A stretch of 64,000 bases of DNA, from positions 62,001 through 126,000 of the forward strand of contig NZ_MQVV01000010.1 in the NCBI RefSeq assembly GCF_002954355.1, read 5' to 3'. The stretch's first letter is position 1. Every line of letters begins with the position of its first letter. A program made the translations under genes and the position numbers. The notes under the pieces were generated by a model. That model did not search any database, was not told where the DNA came from, and was given only the letters and a program-made list of their open reading frames with translations. Source of the stretch: Nonlabens tegetincola (GTDB lineage: Bacteria; Bacteroidota; Bacteroidia; Flavobacteriales; Flavobacteriaceae). Below are positions 27,630 through 36,929 of this stretch, piece by piece.

Positions 27630-28766
27630 ATGATTAATAAACGACTTCTCGTAAAAAACCTATTAGCTCATAATGATGAGAATAGTTTTTATGACAAGAA
27701 GTTGCGAATTGATTTAGGCAGTAAAGAAGGAAAGGCTAAGTTTTTAAAACATATTTGTGCGCTTTCAAATTCTAATCCTAAAAACAACAGTTACATTGTT
27801 ATAGGGATCGATGATGCGAGTAACTCCATTGTAGGCGTAGATTTTTTTGATGATTCTAAACTACAAAACCTTGTCAATGCTTATTTACAAAACGCTCCTA
27901 TAATTCAATATGAGAATATTGCGTTTCCACACTTACCTATGGGAAAAGTGGTCGGATTAGTTACTATACGAGCACAAAATGGTCTTACCGTCCTACGCAA
28001 AAACATATGGAAATATTATGGCGGAGCAGCCTTTTTTAGAGATGGAAGCATTTCAATGCCCAAGGATTTCTATAGCGAAATCAATGACGTTAATTCTGAA
28101 ATCGTTCGACAAATTGAAAAACAATCGAGCAACCATATTGAACACACACTTGATAGTGTAGTGACGTTTATGGAAAGGCGTCACAACGGTCTACATGCAG
28201 AATATAAAGTTTTTAAAGAACAGTTTGTCATATGTTGGTCTGGCAAAGTAAAACATAAAAAAGGTCAAACTTACTATTCACGAGTTGACATTGAAATGGT
28301 CAATGAGCAAGTACAACTTTTTTACAGTGCCCTGGATGAAGTTCAAATCACACATGATGATTCCAGTTTTAGTATACTTGAATTTGTGCATTTAGGCATT
28401 GGAGCACAACAGCGGTATCATCCACTTGAAAAGCAAACGTTTAGATTTCTGCCTAATGGAACCTATACTTTAGAGAATAAAATTCTCTTTAATCCTCCTT
28501 ACTACGATAGAAGAACGCTACACCACATTTACAATGCAAACCTGGCTTTATTGCAAAAAATAGCAACTGATTCACCGCTTACCGATAGGGAACTAGAGGA
28601 TCTTAGGCAGTTGCCGGAAACCATGCTTATTTGTAAGTTTAACAATGTAGGTGAACCGATTGAAAAAATGCGAGTTCATAAGCAACATCTCAAAAAATAT
28701 GTAAAAACATATAAGGCATTTAAAGAAGCTTTACGCATTTTAAGAAAAGTACAATACAATTCATGA
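27630..28766 (+). CDS. AlbA_2 (schlafen-type) DNA-binding domain protein
   Basis: The 378-residue protein has an N-terminal AlbA_2 domain (about residues 15-140) with the usual ICALSNSNPKNNSYIVIGIDD and VGLVTIRAQ. The following part is a Bacteroidota-specific region with FRDGSISMPKDFYSEIND and a beta-rich C-terminal half. AlbA_2 domains are linked to regulators and to some defence or toxin-associated proteins, but no function is proven here. Its stop overlaps the metallophosphoesterase start as ATGA, so both are co-translated. A TATCTTTA element just upstream resembles a -7 box, which would give a very short leader. Confidence 0.78.
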   Translation: MINKRLLVKNLLAHNDENSFYDKKLRIDLGSKEGKAKFLKHICALSNSNPKNNSYIVIGIDDASNSIVGVDFFDDSKLQNLVNAYLQNAPIIQYENIAFPHLPMGKVVGLVTIRAQNGLTVLRKNIWKYYGGAAFFRDGSISMPKDFYSEINDVNSEIVRQIEKQSSNHIEHTLDSVVTFMERRHNGLHAEYKVFKEQFVICWSGKVKHKKGQTYYSRVDIEMVNEQVQLFYSALDEVQITHDDSSFSILEFVHLGIGAQQRYHPLEKQTFRFLPNGTYTLENKILFNPPYYDRRTLHHIYNANLALLQKIATDSPLTDRELEDLRQLPETMLICKFNNVGEPIEKMRVHKQHLKKYVKTYKAFKEALRILRKVQYNS

Positions 28767-29506
28767 GAACTATAGCAATAGGAGATATACACGGTGGCTA
28801 CAAAGCCTTACTACAATTGTTAGACCGCATAAATATTAAAGGTGATGATCATTTAATATTTTTAGGAGACTATGTAGATGGATGGTCACAAAGTGTCGAA
28901 GTCCTTGACTTTTTAATCAATTTTAAAAAAGAAAGAAAAGAAAACGGTCATTTAGAACCGGTTTATCTCATGGGTAATCATGATGAATTATTACTAAATT
29001 ATTTTAAAACCAACCAGAAAAACAATTCTTGGTTACAACACGGCGGACAGATAACTGTAGATAAGTATAAAGCTAAAGAACCTGCAATTATCAATCAACA
29101 TGTAGAGTTTTTGGAAAAACACTTGTTACCCTATTTTGAGAAAGGTAACAATGGATTTTTTCATGCAGGGTTTCATAATTTGAAAGGTCCCAAATTCGAA
29201 TATTATTCAAATATCACATATTGGGATCGATCATTATGGGAACTCGCCTTATGCTTGAATCCTGAACTTAGCGTAGAAAACGAACGGTACCCTGATAGAT
29301 TAAAATTGTACCATGAGATTTTTATTGGACATACTCCAACAACAAGACTAGACAGTTTTTCACCTATTAACGCAGCCAATGTATGGAATATAGACACAGG
29401 CGCAGCCTACAAAGGACCTTTAACAGCAATATGCATTGAAGATAAAACAGTCTGGCAAAGCGATCCCGTTCACACCTTTTATCCCAATGAAAAGGGTCGC
29501 AATTAA
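28763..29506 (+). CDS. Metallophosphoesterase, calcineurin-like Ser/Thr phosphatase fold
   Basis: The 247-residue protein has the calcineurin-like metal motifs GDIHGGY (residues 7-13), FLGDYVDGW and MGNHDELLLN, then HAGFH and GHTPT near the C-terminus. The length and motifs fit the bacterial PrpA/ApaH-like group that dephosphorylates proteins or nucleotides such as Ap4A; the substrate is not clear. It overlaps the AlbA_2 gene by ATGA. Its stop shares a TTAA with the convergent outer-membrane protein gene. Confidence 0.85.
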   Translation: MRTIAIGDIHGGYKALLQLLDRINIKGDDHLIFLGDYVDGWSQSVEVLDFLINFKKERKENGHLEPVYLMGNHDELLLNYFKTNQKNNSWLQHGGQITVDKYKAKEPAIINQHVEFLEKHLLPYFEKGNNGFFHAGFHNLKGPKFEYYSNITYWDRSLWELALCLNPELSVENERYPDRLKLYHEIFIGHTPTTRLDSFSPINAANVWNIDTGAAYKGPLTAICIEDKTVWQSDPVHTFYPNEKGRN

Positions 29507-32500
29507 AAATAGGCTTTTAACTGCACACTGCCCGTGTGCACTGTAGGCGCACTTTCAGTTGCTCTACCGTTATAAGATAAGTTAAGGTCTAAAAAGCTGG
29601 TGATATTACGTTGAAACAGTAATTGCCAGGTCAAGTTATCACCGTCTTGTAGTCCTTCCAATATTTGAAAACCTGCTGGTGAAAAAGCTTGTCCCTCAAA
29701 ATCATTTTTGATATATGTAAGAGTACCATTAATAGCATATGCTTGCTGCTTATTAAATGAAAAATTAACCCCAAAATTGTGCTGTTCTAAATTAGCCTGA
29801 TTATTGACTTTATTCTCCTTTTTTTGATATTGATAAAATAAATCAAATTGATTGCTGGCACTAAATAAGTAACTCAATTTAGGTTTAAACAAGCTTTGAT
29901 CTATTTTAAAATTTCGATTTTCAAAATTTTCACTCAAACTGGTTGTAGATCCAGATTGTAAGCTTATATCAATAAGCCAACTTTTCTTGATTCGATGGAC
30001 CATTCCTAACTGGTGACTATTTACTTTACTTAAAAACAAACCTATACTTTGCAAGTTTTGCGATTCTGTAGAGATATAGGTGTAATTAGTAGTAAAATCC
30101 TGCTTTCCTCGATTAAAGAAAAGACTGTTTCTAAAGGATTTGTTCAATCCTAATTGCTCATCTTCATCATTAAAAGGATTTAGGCTAAAACTTGTACCTT
30201 CTCTTGCAATCATGCGATCTATTTGATAGCTAGTTTGATTAAAAAAATGAGACAATATCCTTTTGTATCCTGTTTTATCATTCCACGAACTAGGATTTAG
30301 GTTAAGAGTAAGAGCAAGTTTATTTTGATGAGTAGGAACAAATAGTTGATTAGGAAGTAAGACTCTTACATAATTTGCTTGATCTTGAAATTGGGCTACT
30401 TCAAATTCATTTAAATCTTGTATTCCATCATTGTTATAATCAATCCAAGTAAAGGTTCCTTGGCCAGGATTAACCTCGACGTAGGTAAAATCTTGACGTG
30501 CGATTGATGCACTGTTAGTCTCATAGGCAGAGGTGAAATTTACTTTCTTATCATAAAAGGATCGTTGGTATTGAACTCTTGAATTAAATGAAACTTCATC
30601 TTCAATATTATCGACAGTGGCTTTAAGTTTTCTATAATTTGCGTACAACAGTAGTTTCTGTTTCTCATCTTTAATGGGTTGTGCTCTTATGTAATAATTG
30701 TTTGATTTATTAACCTGTACCAGTTGATTGTCCCTTAAACTATCATTTACTCTATGCCTATAACCCAATTCAACAAAAACTTTAGTAGTATCGCCGCGAC
30801 CTGCAAAGATCTCATATTGATTAAATCGCTGTGATAAATTTGTAAACCGATCGGTATTTACGTTTTTCTGCTCATTTCCCTCACCGTTGAAATTAGTTCC
30901 TATATAGTTTTTTCCAATCTTTCTTTTAACGGCGATATCGTATCTGTTAAATTTTGAAGAAAATTCAGTACCACTTGTTTTTAGTACGCTTCCGCGAAAG
31001 CGTGACTGCCACAAACTATCGTTATAAGCGCCACTTAAAACGTGTCTATTCCCATTATAGGTATCGCTAAATTCTAAATGCTGAAAAGAATAAGTAGTTG
31101 TGAGTGTTGAATCTATTTTAAAATCAGTAGACAGTGTAGTAAACAGTTGATTTCCTTGTGGAGTAACTAAATTCCAATCCCTAGCAAACTCGATGTTATA
31201 AATACGTTCAACGTTCCTAAAATTCTCATTTATATAATCAAGAGATAGTGATGAAGCTACATCATACTTTTTAGGTTTTTTAATCAATACCTGTTTGATA
31301 GCAAACCTACCTGCAACACCATCATTATCATCATCATCTAGATTAGAAAATTTATTAAGATCATTGCGGCTAGCGGCAAACTCGGTTGCTATCTGTGTTT
31401 TTTCAGACGGAGCATAGTCAGCCTTAACACCCGTAATGGTTAAATTTTGAGGAGCAAAAAGTCTTACTATAGGTGCATAATTACCTTGTGAAACACCATT
31501 CACAGGTGCTACGTATTCATAAATATTTGCGATGGCTTGGTCATTGATCAATACATAATCACCTTGATTGTCTCCAACTAAAGTGAATCGAACTGTAAAC
31601 AAATCATCATTGGGATCCTGAGAAAACACAAAACGTTCAACACCATTAATAATGTCCCGTCTATAAAGAATCTTATTTTCTGAAAAATCATCAGGAATCG
31701 CACTAGGTGCTACTTGTAAATCTGGATTATCTCCTGCAGCTGCAAGAGCTTGCACTTGTTGTTCAGAGAGGTTTTGTTGTAAAGGTTGATTTTTTGCATC
31801 AGACTCGGTATAGGCATATGCCTCTATATTAAGTTTTTCTGACTGATATCCTGCCGTTCCATAACCCACAAAACGGGTAAAATTACGCTCGCTATATTGA
31901 TACTCTATAGAAATTCTCATTTCACTTGTTATCGGAAAAGTTGGTGTAAACCTAACCTCACCAGCATTATAGTCAATTACATAATCATTGTTTTCACCAC
32001 GTTGTAGTAATATTCCATTTACATATACTCGCTCACTACCAGAGACAATTAGAATAAACAGTTCTCCATTTTGCCCAGTTAATTTGTAGGGTCCTTGATT
32101 ACCTTCTTGACCCACAAATCTAGAAGTATTGAATGTTCCTCTTACCAGAGCACCAGCTGCGTTTATATAACTGTTTGATGAGTCTCCATCAAACCGCACC
32201 GATCCAGAAATACCTTGAACTCTTTTGGTAAATTTATTAAAGGCAAATTGTTGTTGCTCTAGATCTACATCACCAGCTCTTATTTTCCATGAGTCACTAT
32301 ATAGCTCAATAAAAATCTGATCAAATTCGTCCAATCTTTGAGAATAACCATTCTGTGTTTGAGGAACATTTGCATCTTGAATGGATGCTCTTAAGGATAC
32401 TTTATCATTAAGCTTACCCGTTATCCTAAGATCCAACTCGGCATCTACTACACTATTTTGATTATTTCCTATTCTTAAACCTCTGGAAATACTTCCGCTA

Positions 32501-32910
32501 GTTTGTAAACCATTGAAGGGCACTTGAATCTCTTGTTTTTTGGGCTGGATTAATTGTACTAACTGTTCTTGTGGACTTTCATCACTTAGGATGATAGAAG
32601 GGTCATATAATCGAACTCCCTTGAATAATTCCTTGGGAAAAGGTAGGTATTGTACTCGCAATGAGTCGTTAGAGGTTGCTATAATGGGGTTTAAATAAAT
32701 ACGGCCTGTTGCATAGTCAACTGTATATAAACTAGTATCAATCGCAACGCCCTTAATATTGGTTAATTTGAAATTGGATTTTTGAATAGGAAGACTATCT
32801 ATTAATAAACTATCTGATAGTTTAAAAGTCTTCACCTTTACATTTTCAAAACTTTGAGAATAGCAATTTCCCAATGCCAAAAAGAAGAAAAGAAACAAGA
32901 CCAACCTCAT
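29503..32910 (-). CDS. Large outer-membrane protein, SprA-like N-terminal region
   Basis: The 1135-residue protein has a signal peptide (FLFFFLALGNCYSQ). The part after it (SGSISRGLRIGNNQNSVVDA, KLNDKVSLRASIQDANVPQ, FDQIFIELYSDSWKIRAGDV) resembles the repeated unit of SprA, the gliding/type IX translocon channel, but the protein is about half its length. The remainder has the alternating beta-strand pattern of a large outer-membrane barrel, ending in LKAYF with a terminal aromatic residue. Function is unknown. It carries a near-copy of the palindrome at 30987-31002, read as RFRGS. It is convergent with the phosphoesterase gene. Confidence 0.75.
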   Translation of the reverse strand: MRLVLFLFFFLALGNCYSQSFENVKVKTFKLSDSLLIDSLPIQKSNFKLTNIKGVAIDTSLYTVDYATGRIYLNPIIATSNDSLRVQYLPFPKELFKGVRLYDPSIILSDESPQEQLVQLIQPKKQEIQVPFNGLQTSGSISRGLRIGNNQNSVVDAELDLRITGKLNDKVSLRASIQDANVPQTQNGYSQRLDEFDQIFIELYSDSWKIRAGDVDLEQQQFAFNKFTKRVQGISGSVRFDGDSSNSYINAAGALVRGTFNTSRFVGQEGNQGPYKLTGQNGELFILIVSGSERVYVNGILLQRGENNDYVIDYNAGEVRFTPTFPITSEMRISIEYQYSERNFTRFVGYGTAGYQSEKLNIEAYAYTESDAKNQPLQQNLSEQQVQALAAAGDNPDLQVAPSAIPDDFSENKILYRRDIINGVERFVFSQDPNDDLFTVRFTLVGDNQGDYVLINDQAIANIYEYVAPVNGVSQGNYAPIVRLFAPQNLTITGVKADYAPSEKTQIATEFAASRNDLNKFSNLDDDDNDGVAGRFAIKQVLIKKPKKYDVASSLSLDYINENFRNVERIYNIEFARDWNLVTPQGNQLFTTLSTDFKIDSTLTTTYSFQHLEFSDTYNGNRHVLSGAYNDSLWQSRFRGSVLKTSGTEFSSKFNRYDIAVKRKIGKNYIGTNFNGEGNEQKNVNTDRFTNLSQRFNQYEIFAGRGDTTKVFVELGYRHRVNDSLRDNQLVQVNKSNNYYIRAQPIKDEKQKLLLYANYRKLKATVDNIEDEVSFNSRVQYQRSFYDKKVNFTSAYETNSASIARQDFTYVEVNPGQGTFTWIDYNNDGIQDLNEFEVAQFQDQANYVRVLLPNQLFVPTHQNKLALTLNLNPSSWNDKTGYKRILSHFFNQTSYQIDRMIAREGTSFSLNPFNDEDEQLGLNKSFRNSLFFNRGKQDFTTNYTYISTESQNLQSIGLFLSKVNSHQLGMVHRIKKSWLIDISLQSGSTTSLSENFENRNFKIDQSLFKPKLSYLFSASNQFDLFYQYQKKENKVNNQANLEQHNFGVNFSFNKQQAYAINGTLTYIKNDFEGQAFSPAGFQILEGLQDGDNLTWQLLFQRNITSFLDLNLSYNGRATESAPTVHTGSVQLKAYF
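30987..31002. repeat. Palindrome family copy 8 (one mismatch)
   Basis: CGCTTCCGCGAAAGCG on the plus strand. On the coding strand it is CGCTTTCGCGGAAGCG, the same variant as copy 1, and it again reads RFRGS. Confidence 0.8.
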
Positions 32911-32963
32911 ACTAACAGCAAACTACCACAATTTTAAAATATTTTATCAATAACCCGAGAAAT

Positions 32964-32995
32964 AAAAAATCCCAAGCCGAAATGACTTGGGATTT
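32964..32995 (-). terminator. Terminator of the accB/accC unit
   Basis: The stem AAATCCCAAG/CTTGGGATTT has a 9-base loop, and the minus strand ends in a T run. It lies 22 bases after the accC stop. Confidence 0.85.
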
Positions 32996-33016
32996 ATAAA
33001 CTAAGTTTAAAAAGGA

Positions 33017-34357
33017 CTACTTTTTCATTTCAAAATCATTCATAAAAGCAGTGGTATAATTACCAGCTACATAATCTGGATGATCCATTAATTGTCTGTG
33101 AAAAGGTATCGTAGTTTTAATTCCTTCTATATGGAACTCATCAAGAGCTCTTTTCATTTTATCAATAGCCTCTTGTCTAGTTCTAGCTGTTGTAATTAAC
33201 TTAGCTATCATAGAATCATAGTTAGGCGGTATTGAATAACCAGCATATACGTGAGTATCTAAACGCACTCCGTGTCCTCCTGGAGCATGTAACACTGTTA
33301 TTTTTCCTGGCGAAGGTCTAAAATCATAGTAAGGATCCTCAGCATTAATTCTACATTCTATCGAGTGTAAAGTAGGCTCATAATTCTTACCAGATATCTT
33401 AACACCTGCAGCGACTAATATTTGCTCTCTAATAAGGTCAAAATCAATTACCTGCTCAGTAATTGGGTGCTCAACCTGAATCCTAGTATTCATTTCCATA
33501 AAATAGAAATTACGGTGTTTATCTACTAGAAATTCTACAGTTCCGGCACCTTCGTATTTAATAAACTCTGCTGCTTTTACCGCTGCTTCACCCATATCCT
33601 TACGTAACTTTTTAGTCATGAAAGGAGAAGGAACTTCCTCAGTTAATTTTTGGTGACGACGTTGAATAGAACAATCACGTTCTGATAGGTGGCACGCTTT
33701 TCCATCTTGATCTCCAACGATTTGAATTTCGATATGACGAGGTTCCTCAATGAGTTTCTCCATGTACATATCGTCGTTACCAAATGCCGCTTTTGATTCC
33801 GTTCTAGCACTATTCCATGCGTCTTCAAGGTCCTCTTCCTTCCACACAGCACGCATACCTTTTCCACCACCACCAGCACTTGCTTTGAGCATTACTGGGT
33901 AACCAGTTTCTTTGGCTACTTTTAAACAAGTTTCAAAATCAGGAATTACACCTTCAGATCCAGGAACACAAGGAACACCAGCCTCTTTCATAGTAGCTTT
34001 GGCAGTTGCCTTATCACCCATTTTGCTTATCATTTCTGGGCTAGCACCGATGAATTTTATATCGTGCTCTTGACAAATACGTGAAAAATCAGCATTCTCA
34101 GATAAAAATCCATATCCTGGATGAATAGCATCTGCATTTGTAATTTCTGCAGCGCTTATAATATTTGACATCTTTAGATAAGACTCGCTACTAGGCGCAG
34201 GACCTATACACACAGCCTCATCAGCAAACTTCACGTGTAAACTTTCAGCATCGGCAGTAGAATATACAGCTACTGTCTTGATACCCATCTCCTTACAGGT
34301 TCTTATAACCCTTAGAGCAATTTCACCACGGTTTGCTATCAATACTTTTTTAAACAT
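33017..34357 (-). CDS. accC: Biotin carboxylase subunit of acetyl-CoA carboxylase
   Basis: AccC carboxylates the biotin on AccB using ATP and bicarbonate in the first step of fatty acid synthesis. The 446-residue length is typical. Visible are the start [19 protein letters not shown], the ATP-grasp glycine loop [23 protein letters not shown], and [14 protein letters not shown] with the metal-binding Glu/Asn and the catalytic Arg. The gene follows accB by about 100 bases. A perfect palindrome copy lies between the two. Confidence 0.98.
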   Translation of the reverse strand: MFKKVLIANRGEIALRVIRTCKEMGIKTVAVYSTADAESLHVKFADEAVCIGPAPSSESYLKMSNIISAAEITNADAIHPGYGFLSENADFSRICQEHDIKFIGASPEMISKMGDKATAKATMKEAGVPCVPGSEGVIPDFETCLKVAKETGYPVMLKASAGGGGKGMRAVWKEEDLEDAWNSARTESKAAFGNDDMYMEKLIEEPRHIEIQIVGDQDGKACHLSERDCSIQRRHQKLTEEVPSPFMTKKLRKDMGEAAVKAAEFIKYEGAGTVEFLVDKHRNFYFMEMNTRIQVEHPITEQVIDFDLIREQILVAAGVKISGKNYEPTLHSIECRINAEDPYYDFRPSPGKITVLHAPGGHGVRLDTHVYAGYSIPPNYDSMIAKLITTARTRQEAIDKMKRALDEFHIEGIKTTIPFHRQLMDHPDYVAGNYTTAFMNDFEMKK

Positions 34358-34401
34358 GATAATCAGTTTTTTAGTTACCGCGATAGTGTTGTTTTGGATT
34401 A

Positions 34402-34417
34402 CGCTTTCGCGAAAGCG
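34402..34417. repeat. Palindrome family copy 9
   Basis: A perfect CGCTTTCGCGAAAGCG in the gap between accB and accC, flanked by TTA/TAA so that the symmetry extends to 22 bases. Confidence 0.95.
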
Positions 34418-34461
34418 TAATTTTCCATGGACACTAACACAAACAATAAATCCCTCTTAAA

Positions 34462-34953
34462 TTAAGAAGGATCTACTAAAAATAATGGTTGATCAAACTC
34501 TACTGGAGAAGAATCGTCTACTAATACTTTTACGATAGTACCAGAAACTTCACTTTCGATTTCGTTAAATAGTTTCATTGCTTCAATGATACATAAGGTA
34601 TCACCTTCTTTTATAGAGTCTCCTACTTCAACAAACAGTGGTTTGTCTGGAGCTGGCTTTCTATAAAAAGTTCCAATAATTGGTGATTTTACTGTAATGT
34701 ACTTACTGTCATCGCTAACAGCTGCTGGTGCAGGAGCATCACTTGAAGCCGGTGCTGCTGGCGCTGCTGGTGCAACAGGTGCAGGAGCTGCTGGTTGTGG
34801 AGCTGCCATTACCGGTGCTTGTTGAACATAAGTAACAGGTTCGTCTGATTGTGTTTTAATGGTGATTTTTACATCATCCATTTCTAATTTCACCTCACTT
34901 GCGCCAGACTTTGCGACAAATTTGATTAGGTTTTGTATTTCTTTTAATTCCAT
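34462..34953 (-). CDS. accB: Biotin carboxyl carrier protein of acetyl-CoA carboxylase
   Basis: AccB carries biotin and carboxybiotin between the carboxylase and transferase. The 163-residue protein has the usual short N-terminal domain, an Ala/Pro-rich flexible linker at about 50-80 (QPAAPAPVAPAAPAAPAS), and the biotinyl domain with EAMKLFNEI, where K127 is biotinylated. The gene is 25 bases downstream of the (frameshifted) fabH and upstream of accC, as in many Bacteroidota. Confidence 0.97.
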   Translation of the reverse strand: MELKEIQNLIKFVAKSGASEVKLEMDDVKITIKTQSDEPVTYVQQAPVMAAPQPAAPAPVAPAAPAAPASSDAPAPAAVSDDSKYITVKSPIIGTFYRKPAPDKPLFVEVGDSIKEGDTLCIIEAMKLFNEIESEVSGTIVKVLVDDSSPVEFDQPLFLVDPS

Positions 34954-34978
34954 AATTTAAGGGTGGTTAATTAAAGGA

Positions 34979-35973
34979 TTAACTATCATAGGCCCAAGTA
35001 AGTAGAACTGATCCCCATGTAAAGCCACCACCAAAGGCTGCAAACACGAGATGATCTCCTTTCTTTAATTGGGATTCATATTCATATAAACACAAAGGTA
35101 AGGTAGCACTGGTTGTATTACCATATTTGTGTATGTTCATCATTACTTTTTCTTGTGGTAATTCTACTCTCCTAGCTGTGGCGTCTATAATACGTTTATT
35201 TGCTTGATGAGGAACTAACCAATCTATATCATCGTTACTTAAACCGTTTCTTTGAACTACTTGTTCTGCAACATCGGCCATGCTGGAAACCGCGTACTTA
35301 AATACACTTTTCCCATCCTGAAAAACATAATGTTGCTTATTTTCTACAGTTTCATGAGAGGCTGGAAGAATTGATCCACCTGCTTCAATTTTTAAGAATT
35401 CACGACCTATACCGTCGGTTCTTAAAATTTCATCTTGAACACCATAGCCTTCTTCATTAGGTTCAAAAAGAACCGCGCCAGCTGCATCTCCAAAGATAAT
35501 GCAAGTAGCGCGGTCTTCGTAATCTATGATTGAGGACATTTTATCTGCCCAATAAGTAATACTCGTTTATATCGACCTGATTCGATGTAACTGCTAGCTG
35601 TACTCATTCCAAAAAGAAAACTTGAACATGCCGCCATTAAATCATATGAGAAAGCATTTGTAGCTCCAATTTGTGTTGCTACATAGGCTCCTGTTGACGC
35701 AACCGGCATATCGGGTGTAGCAGAAGCTAGTAATACTAAATCTATTGTTTTAGGGTCGATACCTTTTTTTTCTATAAGGTCTTGTGCAGCTTTAATGGCC
35801 ATATATGAGGTTCCTTTACCAGGTTCCTTTAGAATACGACGCTCTTTAATGCCTGTACGCGTGGTGATCCACTCATCATTAGTATCTACCATTGTTTCAA
35901 GAATGGCATTTGTAAGGCGATATTCTGGCAAATAGGCACCTACACCTGTTATTGCTGCTGTTATTTTACCCAT
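34979..35973 (-). pseudogene. fabH: 3-oxoacyl-[ACP] synthase III, frameshifted
   Basis: FabH starts fatty acid synthesis by joining acetyl-CoA and malonyl-ACP. The minus strand encodes it in two overlapping frames. Codons from 35973 give MGKITAAITGVGAYLPEY through C116 (AACSSF) to VLLIG, then run into a stop at 35524-35526. From 35551 down, the other frame gives [22 protein letters not shown] (catalytic His) and GNTTSATLP (catalytic Asn) to the end. The join is at GGGCA near 35548-35551, where one G would restore the frame. All catalytic residues exist. The gene is in the conserved pdxA-DUF177-rpmF-fabH-accB-accC order, so it should be functional. A sequencing error, a real recent mutation, or a second fabH elsewhere are the options. 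Confidence 0.9.
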
Positions 35974-36035
35974 AAGTATCGTTCTAATTAGACGATTAGA
36001 GCTGCGAAAGCTACTAAAAAACAGTCTAAAACCAC

Positions 36036-36073
36036 AAAAAATGACACATTTTTAATTGAAAATGTGTCATTTT
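36036..36073 (-). terminator. Perfect 15-bp hairpin between rpmF and fabH
   Basis: AAAATGACACATTTT (36038-36052) pairs perfectly with 36059-36073 around a 6-base loop, and T-rich flanks follow on the minus strand. It would end the rpmF transcript, or act as a processing or attenuation site before fabH. Confidence 0.85.
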
Positions 36074-36127
36074 AATAATTTTAAAAATAAGTTATTATTT
36101 CGAATAACCTGTGTTAAACGATAGAGA

Positions 36128-36325
36128 CTAAGCCTCTACTTCTTCTGTTTTGTCAATTAAAACATTACCACGGTAGTATAATTTACCTTCGTGCCAGTGA
36201 GCTCTGTGGTATAAGTGAGATTCTCCTGTTGTTGAATCTACTGCGATTTGAGGAACACTCGCTTTATAATGAGTTCTCCTTTTATCTCTTCTTGTTTTAC
36301 TGATTTTTCTCTTTGGATGCGCCAT
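36128..36325 (-). CDS. rpmF: 50S ribosomal protein L32
   Basis: L32 is a small structural protein of the large ribosomal subunit. The 65-residue basic product begins [19 protein letters not shown], the usual L32 N-terminus. It follows the DUF177 gene by 5 bases in the widely conserved yceD-rpmF pair, upstream of fatty acid genes. Confidence 0.98.
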   Translation of the reverse strand: MAHPKRKISKTRRDKRRTHYKASVPQIAVDSTTGESHLYHRAHWHEGKLYYRGNVLIDKTEEVEA

Positions 36326-36330
36326 GGCTA

Positions 36331-36867
36331 TTAATTATTATCCGTTTTTAATTTTTTTAATGCGTCCCATCTGGGATCTACTTGTTCTGTCTCTTTCTCT
36401 TCTGGAGCTGCTACACTTAACTCATCAAGTTTATCTAACACTTCTGAGTCTAGTGTGCCGTCTTCAACACCTGGATGTACTCTTTTTTGAGGAATTGATA
36501 AAACAATCATCTCATATACGTACTGGCTTATATTGAATTGGTATTCACCATGAGGTAAAATTAACAACTCTATATTTTCATCGTTAAACTCCTCACCGAA
36601 TTTGATTACCAAATCCATATCTACCTCAACAGGTAAATCAAAGGGTTCATTAGTCACATCACAATTAACGTTAACCACTCCATGAGCTGTTAATTTAAGA
36701 TCCATAATTGTGGTTCTTTTATCTAGTACCGCAGTTACAGCAAGGGATGAGCTATTAAACTCTTCAAATCCGAAATTTTCAAAAAACGTATTATCGACCT
36801 CGTACTCAAATTGATGCTGCCCTACTTTAAGACCAGCAAACGCAATATTAAAAGCTTTGAGTTCCAT
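36331..36867 (-). CDS. DUF177 (YceD-like) protein
   Basis: The family is conserved before rpmF and is connected with ribosome/23S rRNA metabolism in other organisms; the exact role is not clear. I start at 36867 ([16 protein letters not shown]). The longer frame from 36894 has its ATG inside a -7 promoter element (36892-36899). The 178-residue protein has the family segments [20 protein letters not shown] and a C-terminal [10 protein letters not shown]. No Zn-binding CxxC motif is seen. Confidence 0.88.
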   Translation of the reverse strand: MELKAFNIAFAGLKVGQHQFEYEVDNTFFENFGFEEFNSSSLAVTAVLDKRTTIMDLKLTAHGVVNVNCDVTNEPFDLPVEVDMDLVIKFGEEFNDENIELLILPHGEYQFNISQYVYEMIVLSIPQKRVHPGVEDGTLDSEVLDKLDELSVAAPEEKETEQVDPRWDALKKLKTDNN

Positions 36868-36891
36868 AATATAGCTCTTATAAAGAGCGTG

Positions 36892-36920
36892 CAAAGATAA
36901 TAAAAGTTATTAAAAATCAA
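36892..36920 (-). promoter_or_regulatory. Promoter of the DUF177-rpmF-fabH-acc cluster
   Basis: The minus strand has TTG (36918-36920), 18 bases, then TATCTTTG (36892-36899). This is a close match to the Bacteroidota TTTG/TAnnTTTG pair and gives the cluster a start separate from pdxA. Confidence 0.65.
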
Positions 36921-36929
36921 CTGTTAATA

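Noticed and set aside
36868-36894. Longer start of DUF177 protein
   Set aside because: Its ATG lies in the promoter -7 element, so it would not be transcribed from that promoter.
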